Below, piece after piece: positions 58,690-64,000 of a DNA stretch of 64,000 nucleotides (the stretch's first letter is position 1; every line of letters starts with the position of its first letter). The stretch comes from Parolsenella sp958406235 (lineage in GTDB: Bacteria; Actinomycetota; Coriobacteriia; Coriobacteriales; Atopobiaceae). Location: the NCBI RefSeq assembly GCF_039062465.1, contig NZ_JBCLNF010000004.1, positions 134,643 through 198,642 of the forward strand, given 5' to 3'. Made by a program: the position numbers and the translations under genes. Under the pieces are notes generated by a model. It did not search any database. It was not told the origin of the DNA and saw nothing but the letters and a program-made list of their open reading frames with translations.

Positions 58690-61053
58690 CTACGCAAGCC
58701 CCAGCAGCATGAACACCGTATGGAACAAGAACGCCACCAGCCAGGCAACCGTCACCTGCAGGGCGAAGACCGCAGCGGCGGAGCGCCCTCCCAGCTCGGA
58801 GCGGACTGTGCCGATCGCCGCCACGCACGGCGGATAGAGCAGCGTAAAGACGAGGAACACAAAGGCGGTCGCCGGTGTGAACAGCTCGGACAGTGTCGCG
58901 ACCGAAGTCGAGCCAAGTAGCACCGTCAGCGTCGAGATCACGCTCTCCTTGGCGATGAGGCCGCAGACGAGCGCCGTGGAGACACGCCAGTCGCCAAACC
59001 CAAGCGGTGCGAGCGCGGGTGCGATCAGGCCGCCCAGCTTGGCAAGCATGCTGTGCGACTGGTCCGTGACCACGTTGAAGCGAATGTCGAACGTCTGGAG
59101 GAACCAAATCACGACAGACGCTGCGAAGATGATGGTGAACGCCTTGGTGATGAAGCCCTTCGCCTTGTCCCATGCGAGCATGAACGTCGTCTTGACGCTG
59201 GGGAGACGATAGTTGGGAAGCTCCATGATAAAGGGGACGGGCTCGCCCTTGAACGCGGTGTGGTTGAGGATCACCGCAACGACCATTCCAACGATGACGC
59301 CCAGCACGTAGAGCGCGACCATCGCGGCAACCGTCGCATTGGGGAAGAACGCCGCGCAAAGCAGGCCGTAGACCGGCAGCTTTGCGGAGCAACTCATGAA
59401 GGGCGTGAGCATGACCGTCATCTTGCGGTCGTGCTCGGACGGAAGGGTGCGCGTGGACATGATTGCCGGGACGCTGCAGCCAAAGCCCACGAGCATCGGC
59501 ACGAAGCTGCGCCCGGACAGGCCAAAGCGACGCAGGAACTTATCCATAACGAAGGCCACGCGTGCCATATAGCCCGAGTCCTCAAGGATCGAGAGCAGGA
59601 GGAATAGAACCACGATGATGGGCAGGAACGAGATCACGCTGCCAACACCCGTGAGCACGCCATCAACCAGCATCGAGCGGACGACCTCATTCGTGCCAAA
59701 CGCCGCAAGCGCCACGTCCGTGGCCTCGATACCCGCGTCAACGAGGTTCTCGAGCAGACCCTGCAGCGCCGCGCCGACCACGCCAAACGTAAGCCAAAAC
59801 ACGAGCGCCATGATGGCGAGAAACGCAGGGACCGCGGTATAGCGGCCCGTGAGCACGCGATCGATTGCCACGGAGCGCTTGTGCTCGCGGCTCTCCCGCG
59901 GCTTGACCACGCAGGCGCTGCACACGCTCTCGATGAAGGTAAAGCGCATATCCGCGAGGGCGGAGAAGCGGTCCGTGCCGGACTCCTCCTCCATCTGGCG
60001 AATGACGTGTCCGATACCCTGCAGCTCGTTCTCATCGAGGCCAAGGGCCTTGATTACGAGCTCGTCCCCTTCGACGAGCTTGGTTGCCGCGAAGCGAACG
60101 GGGATCGACGCGGCGCGCGCGTGGTCCTCGATCAGTTTGGCGATGCCGTGGATGCAGCGGTGGAGCGCGCCGTGGTCAGGCGCGTCCTCGGAGCTCGAGC
60201 AGAAGTCGACGCGGCCGGGGCGCTCGCCATAGCGCGCGACGTGCATCGCATGCTCCACGAGCTCGCCGATACCCTCGTTCTTGGCGGCGGAGATGGGAAC
60301 CACAGGCACGCCGAGCAGGCTCTCGAGCAGGTTCACGTCGATGGTGCCGCCGTTGGCGGTGACCTCGTCCATCATGTTGAGCGCGATGACCATGGGACGG
60401 TCGAGCTCCATGAGCTGGAGCGTCAGATAGAGGTTACGCTCGATGTTCGTGGCATCGACGATGTCGATCACGGCGTCGGGGTTGGCATCGATGATGAACT
60501 GGCGGCTCACGACCTCCTCGCCCGTGTAGGGCGAGAGCGAGTAGATGCCCGGGAGGTCCGTGACCGTCGCCTCGGGGTGATTGCGAATCTGTCCGTCCTT
60601 GCGATCGACCGTCACGCCGGGAAAGTTGCCGACGTGTTGGTTCGAGCCGGTCAGACGGTTGAAGAGCGTGGTCTTGCCGCAGTTCTGGTTGCCGGCGAGC
60701 GCGAAGGTGAGGGGCTCGCCCTCCGGCACCGCCTTGGTCGCGCTGCGGGGATGCACGCCCTCACCCAATGCCGGGTGGGCCGTGGCGCCCGTCTTGGGCG
60801 CGACGCGCGGAGCGGTGTCCGTATCATGCACGCCAACGAGCTCGATCCTCGCGGCGGTGTCACGGCGAAGCGTGAGCTCATAGCCGCGCAGGCGGATCTC
60901 CATGGGGTCGCCCATGGGGGCGTACTTCATCATCGTGACCTCGGTACCGGGCGTAAGGCCCATATCGAGGATATGCTGACGGAGCGCCGCGTCATCCGCA
61001 GACACCGACGCGATCACCGCGTCCTTGCCAATTTCAAGCTCATCGAGTTTCAT
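58690..61053 (-). CDS. feoB: Fused FeoA-FeoB ferrous iron transporter
   Basis: The 787-residue protein begins with a FeoA SH3-like domain (about 1-75; LDELEIGKDAVIASV, RLRGYELTLRRDTA). A Thr/Pro/Ala linker leads to the FeoB G domain: G1 GNQNCGKTT (121), G3 DLPGIYSL, G4 NMMDE. The C-terminal half has about ten helices with VGFGCSVPAIMSTRTL and FMSCSAKLPVYGLL gates. It imports Fe(II) in anaerobes. AGGAGG lies 7 bp before the ATG at 61053. The DUF134-NifX gene follows about 135 bp downstream. Confidence 0.96.
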   Translation of the reverse strand: MKLDELEIGKDAVIASVSADDAALRQHILDMGLTPGTEVTMMKYAPMGDPMEIRLRGYELTLRRDTAARIELVGVHDTDTAPRVAPKTGATAHPALGEGVHPRSATKAVPEGEPLTFALAGNQNCGKTTLFNRLTGSNQHVGNFPGVTVDRKDGQIRNHPEATVTDLPGIYSLSPYTGEEVVSRQFIIDANPDAVIDIVDATNIERNLYLTLQLMELDRPMVIALNMMDEVTANGGTIDVNLLESLLGVPVVPISAAKNEGIGELVEHAMHVARYGERPGRVDFCSSSEDAPDHGALHRCIHGIAKLIEDHARAASIPVRFAATKLVEGDELVIKALGLDENELQGIGHVIRQMEEESGTDRFSALADMRFTFIESVCSACVVKPRESREHKRSVAIDRVLTGRYTAVPAFLAIMALVFWLTFGVVGAALQGLLENLVDAGIEATDVALAAFGTNEVVRSMLVDGVLTGVGSVISFLPIIVVLFLLLSILEDSGYMARVAFVMDKFLRRFGLSGRSFVPMLVGFGCSVPAIMSTRTLPSEHDRKMTVMLTPFMSCSAKLPVYGLLCAAFFPNATVAAMVALYVLGVIVGMVVAVILNHTAFKGEPVPFIMELPNYRLPSVKTTFMLAWDKAKGFITKAFTIIFAASVVIWFLQTFDIRFNVVTDQSHSMLAKLGGLIAPALAPLGFGDWRVSTALVCGLIAKESVISTLTVLLGSTSVATLSELFTPATAFVFLVFTLLYPPCVAAIGTVRSELGGRSAAAVFALQVTVAWLVAFLFHTVFMLLGLA

Positions 61054-61087
61054 CTTCCAGCCTCCTGGCACAGCATGATAGCGCGAG

Positions 61088-61106
61088 CAAGGCCCGCCTA
61101 ACCACA
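61088..61106 (-). promoter_or_regulatory. Weak DtxR/IdeR-like iron box before feoAB
   Basis: On the minus strand TGTGGTTAGGCGGGCCTTG keeps the GGTTAGGC half of the IdeR consensus and CCT of the other half, about 12 of 19 positions. It lies 35 bp upstream of the start. Confidence 0.25.
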
Positions 61107-61140
61107 GGCAGCGACGGAGCCGCCTCCCTCGCCGCCATGC

Positions 61141-62013
61141 CTACCAGCGGCGGAGCCACTCCCCCATCGAGCGGCCCATCTCGGCCATGAAACCACTCGT
61201 GTGCTTACGCGTGTAGATGTCGCAGACGCGCTCTCCTGCCTCCGTTGCATGCGGGCGGAACATCGCGTCCATCTCCGCGACCTGCGCGTCCATCTCCTCC
61301 GGAGTCGCCCGGTGATAGCGCTCTCTCATCACGAGGTTCTTCACCGGATGTCCAATGGCGGGGCGCTCCTTGGCGGGAGTTCCCAGGATGAGCATGCTAA
61401 GGGGAAGCGTGTGCTGCGGCAGGCCAAGGAGCTCAGAGACCTCCTCCGCGTGCTCGAGGATATCGCCAACGTAGCAGCTACCGAGACCCACGGCCTCGGC
61501 AGCGATTACGGCGTTCTGTGCGGCGCACACGGTGTCCTGCAGCGCGATTCCCAGCTCGCCAAGGCCCGGCTCGCGACGCGGCGCCTTGCCCGTACGCTCC
61601 GCGAATTCATCCGTGAAGCAGCCCACGTGTTCGAACAGGTCGATCCACTTGACGTAGTCGGCAACGAACAAGAGTGCCCACGGAGCATGCGAGATCATGG
61701 GCTGGCCGTCGCACAGCACGCAGAGGCGGTCGAGCGTCGCCTGCTCGCGGACGTCGATGATCGAGTACATCATCATGGCGCCGGCGGAGGGCGCGCGGCT
61801 CGCGGCATGCAGCACGGCAAGCCTCTGCTCATCCGTCACGGGAATGGCGCGACCCTCGGCGTCCTTGGCGAACGAGCGTGTGGACGAACGTCGCTCGATT
61901 GCAGCGAGCACGGGATTCCCCGATACAGGCGCTTCGTCGTTACCCACCGGCATGCCACCGATGTCCATCGACCCGCTCAACGTCGCAGCAGCAGCATTGT
62001 CGTCCATAGCCAT
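61141..62013 (-). CDS. Nitroreductase-family FMN oxidoreductase
   Basis: The 290-residue protein contains IERRSSTRSFAKDAEG near the start, HAASRAPSAGAMMMY for FMN, and GLGSCYVGDILEHAEEVSELLGLP in the C-terminal half. The N-terminal about 30 residues are Ala/Gly-rich and outside the family. Substrates may be nitroaromatics, flavins or quinones. The GTG at 62016 is a possible alternative start. It lies divergent from the flavodoxin-ferredoxin gene. Confidence 0.9.
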   Translation of the reverse strand: MAMDDNAAAATLSGSMDIGGMPVGNDEAPVSGNPVLAAIERRSSTRSFAKDAEGRAIPVTDEQRLAVLHAASRAPSAGAMMMYSIIDVREQATLDRLCVLCDGQPMISHAPWALLFVADYVKWIDLFEHVGCFTDEFAERTGKAPRREPGLGELGIALQDTVCAAQNAVIAAEAVGLGSCYVGDILEHAEEVSELLGLPQHTLPLSMLILGTPAKERPAIGHPVKNLVMRERYHRATPEEMDAQVAEMDAMFRPHATEAGERVCDIYTRKHTSGFMAEMGRSMGEWLRRW

Positions 62014-62104
62014 CACGCATTCGCCTCCGTATATCCGCGGGCGGCATCGCGGCCGCCTTGTATCATTACGTAGAGTACTCCCATAAATACCAAAAGGAGA
62101 GGCC

Positions 62105-62851
62105 GTGCGCATCGTCGAAATCATCTTTAGCCCCACCGGCGGCACCGCGAAGGTCGCCCGCGCCTTCGCCGAGGGCTGGAAGGGCGAAGTCAAGACCATC
62201 GACCTCGCCGATCCCGAGAAGGACTTCTCCGCTTGCGTCATCGACGGGGATGACCAGGTTCTTATCGCCCTACCCTCCTTTGGCGGCAGGGTTCCCACCA
62301 TCGCCACGGAGCGCCTGAGCCGCATCCCCGGTAACGGCGCGGCGTGCACCCTCATCTGCGTCTATGGCAACCGCGCGTTCGAGGACACCCTGGCGGAGAT
62401 GGAGGATACGGCCAGGGCTTGCGGCTTCAACGTCGTCGCCGCGGTGGCGGCCATCGCCGAGCACTCGATCTTCCCCCAGTTCGCCACCGGCAGGCCCGAT
62501 GCTACGGATGCCGCGCAGCTCAGGGGCTTCGCCAGGCGCATCGCCGAGGAGGCGACGGACACACCGGCCATTCCCGGCAATCGTCCGTACAAGCAGGGAG
62601 GCCGTGGCGGCCTCGTCCCCCAGCCCACAGACGCATGCGTCGACTGCGGCCTCTGCGCGAGGGAGTGCCCCGCGCAGGCGATCGACACGGAGAGCTTCGC
62701 CGCCAACCCTGAGACTTGCATCGGTTGCATGCGCTGCCTGAGGATCTGCCCCGTCAACGCCAGGGAGGTTAACGCCGCGGCCGTTGCCGCCAAGGCCGAG
62801 GCCCTCAGCCCCGTCTGCACCCCGCGAAAGGAAAACGAGTTGTTCCTGTAG
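62105..62851 (+). CDS. Flavodoxin-ferredoxin fusion protein (EFR1-like), second copy
   Basis: The 248-residue protein starts with IVEIIFSPTGGTAKVARAF, an FMN loop, and ALPSFGGRVP. The C-terminal part has two 4Fe-4S motifs, CVDCGLCARECPAQAI and CIGCMRCLRICPVNAR. It is a paralogue in plan, but not closely similar in sequence, of the protein at 51.2-52.0 kb. The start is GTG with AAAGGAGAG upstream. TTGTAT and CATAAA in the short divergent region could be promoter boxes. Confidence 0.88.
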   Translation: MRIVEIIFSPTGGTAKVARAFAEGWKGEVKTIDLADPEKDFSACVIDGDDQVLIALPSFGGRVPTIATERLSRIPGNGAACTLICVYGNRAFEDTLAEMEDTARACGFNVVAAVAAIAEHSIFPQFATGRPDATDAAQLRGFARRIAEEATDTPAIPGNRPYKQGGRGGLVPQPTDACVDCGLCARECPAQAIDTESFAANPETCIGCMRCLRICPVNAREVNAAAVAAKAEALSPVCTPRKENELFL

Positions 62852-62984
62852 GAGCGACGGCCCTCGCGGCGAGGAGAGCAGGTGCCGTGGCATCTACGCT
62901 CGCGCCGTGTGGCGCCCAGTTCTTTGGGTAGACTCAATCCCGTGACCTGACCACCTGTGCCCACGACACAGAAAGGCATCTCAT

Positions 62985-63845
62985 ATGGATCGACGTCCCT
63001 CCCATCCCGTCATCAACTACGCGTTCCTCGCCCTTGGCTCCGCGATCGCGGCCTTCGCCGTGGAGGAGTTCCTCGTCCCCAATACCATCCTGGATGGCGG
63101 CGTCATCGGCGTGGGCATGATGATCTCGCACGTGACGGGCATTCCCCTCGCCCTACTCACGATCATCCTGAACGCACCCTTCGTCATCCTGGGCGGCATC
63201 AAGCTCGGCCGCAGCTTTACGGCGCGCGCCGTCTTCTCGATGGCGACGTTCTCCGCGTGCGTCGAGCTCTTCGACGGCTGGGCGAATGCCACCGGCGAGA
63301 CCCTACTCGCGGTTTGCTTTGGCGGCGTGCTTCTCGGCCTTGGCGTGGGCATCGTGATTCGCGGGGGCGGCTGCCTCGACGGCACCGAGGCCGTGGCCAT
63401 CCTCGTCAGCAGGAAGACCGACCTCGCCGTGGGACAGATGGTTCTCGGCATGAACATCGTCATCTATGGCATGGCCGGCATACTCTTTGGCGTCGACCGG
63501 GCGCTCTACTCGCTGCTCACCTACTTCATCACGTCGAAGGTGCTCGACATGGTCGAGTCCGAGATGGACCAGGTCAAGGCGGCCCTCATCGTCACGGACG
63601 ACGCCACGGAGATTTGCAAGCAGATCTACAGCCGCATGGGCCGCACCGTCACCATCATGGATGGCGAGGGCATGCTGAGCGGCAAGAAGAAGGTCCTCTA
63701 CTGCGTCATCACGAAGTACGAGGTCCGTGAGCTACGCGAAGTGATCGACTCGGTCGACCACTCCGCGTTCGTCTCCATCTCGGACGTTTCTGAGATTATC
63801 GGCAACCACGTCAAGAGCACGGGCGCCGCCCCGGCGGGCGCGTAG
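62985..63845 (+). CDS. YitT-family membrane protein (DUF161 with DUF2179)
   Basis: The 286-residue protein has five to six helices (YAFLALGSAIAAFAVEEFLVPN, ALLTIILNAPFVILGGIKLG, LGLGVGIVIRGGGCLDGTEAV, MNIVIYGMAGILFG). The cytoplasmic DUF2179 domain follows (TDDATEICKQIYSRMGRTVTIMDGEGM). The function is unknown; the fold suggests ligand-dependent transport. AAAGG precedes the ATG. A type A palindrome lies 1 bp past the stop. Confidence 0.93.
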   Translation: MDRRPSHPVINYAFLALGSAIAAFAVEEFLVPNTILDGGVIGVGMMISHVTGIPLALLTIILNAPFVILGGIKLGRSFTARAVFSMATFSACVELFDGWANATGETLLAVCFGGVLLGLGVGIVIRGGGCLDGTEAVAILVSRKTDLAVGQMVLGMNIVIYGMAGILFGVDRALYSLLTYFITSKVLDMVESEMDQVKAALIVTDDATEICKQIYSRMGRTVTIMDGEGMLSGKKKVLYCVITKYEVRELREVIDSVDHSAFVSISDVSEIIGNHVKSTGAAPAGA

Positions 63846-63846
63846 G

Positions 63847-63879
63847 AAGTTGACAAAGGGACAGTCCCTTTGTCAACTT
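63847..63879. repeat. Type A REP-like palindrome, copy 7
   Basis: A perfect 16-bp inverted repeat around a central A (AAGTTGACAAAGGGAC and complement), 1 bp after the yitT-like stop. Confidence 0.9.
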
Positions 63880-63933
63880 TTGCGCTAGTTGTTATGTGCC
63901 AATAGGTTGTTTACACCCCGATAGTGACAAATA

Positions 63934-63989
63934 GGGAGGCCTCCCGCATGCTGTGGGTTGTCTAGGCGCACAGCGAGGAGGGGCCTCCC
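63934..63989 (+). promoter_or_regulatory. Nested hairpin enclosing the ribosome site of the next gene
   Basis: GGGAGGCC (63934-63941) pairs with GGCCTCCC (63982-63989), and inside GCTGTG (63950-63955) pairs with CACAGC (63969-63974). The GAGGAGGGG ribosome site (63975-63983) lies within the structure, so it could block translation. Confidence 0.5.
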
Positions 63990-64000
63990 ATGTCCCAGCA
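63990..64000 (+). CDS. Start of an unidentified gene cut by the right window edge
   Basis: ATGTCCCAGCA follows a strong GAGGAGGGG site by 6 bp. Only MSQ can be read. A transposase is one possibility because of the hairpin leader and position after a repeat, but nothing in the sequence shows this. Confidence 0.35.

Overview
The window is a high-GC bacterial chromosome segment, almost certainly from an anaerobic actinobacterium of the class Coriobacteriia (Collinsella/Olsenella-like). This rests on the codon bias, the gene content (GreA next to a LysRS carrying an extra tRNA-binding domain, fused FeoA-FeoB, iron-dependent alcohol dehydrogenases, EFR1-type flavodoxin-ferredoxin proteins, an L-Lys/Orn-like MurE motif) and a dispersed palindrome with the core AAAGGGAC-W-GTCCCTTT. 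The genus is an inference. The window is mostly housekeeping and lightly accessory DNA. I see no prophage, no CRISPR array, no rRNA and no complete insertion sequence.

Layout. 1-8 kb: the 3' end of an NlpC/P60-like gene, a small membrane protein, galE, a polyprenyl diphosphate synthase, a peptidoglycan-binding protein, and a MacAB-type efflux operon (adaptor, ATPase, permease). 8-20 kb: clpC, a ThrE-type exporter, lysS, greA, a TatA with a zinc ribbon, a membrane-anchored spermidine-synthase-like protein, tRNA-Pro, ispE-veg and an M24 peptidase. 20-27 kb: a HAD phosphatase, nagB, the murI-rph-rdgB cluster, tRNA-Val, murE and a second HAD phosphatase. 27-32 kb: a ParE/Phd toxin-antitoxin pair between two copies of a short repeat, an iron alcohol dehydrogenase, a frameshifted aminotransferase and a low-molecular-weight phosphatase.

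32-43 kb: the sbcDC nuclease operon, an XRE regulator, queD, a Y-family polymerase with a YolD partner behind a possible SOS box, a LOG-family protein, prfC, a DUF4365 protein and a GNAT acetyltransferase separated by hairpin-bearing tandem repeats. 43-55 kb: a DUF389 membrane protein, brnQ, a flavodoxin-like reductase, an HsmA-family protein with a TetR regulator, dus, a second iron alcohol dehydrogenase, a glutaredoxin, an EFR1 protein, and a metallophosphoesterase followed by a GPH-type sugar transporter. 55-64 kb: a UvrA2-like ATPase, a DUF134-NifX fusion with a Cys/His tail, fused FeoAB, a nitroreductase, a second flavodoxin-ferredoxin protein, a YitT protein and the start of an unidentified gene.

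The most system-like feature is the palindrome family: seven type A and four type B elements, four times as A/B pairs, often within 0-5 nt of a stop codon. They look like REP/BIME elements whose mobilising enzyme is not in this window. Other points of interest are the unusual domain fusions (TatA-zinc ribbon, LysRS-tRNA-binding domain, DUF134-NifX with metal-binding tail) and the paired operator-like palindromes in front of the DUF134-NifX gene.
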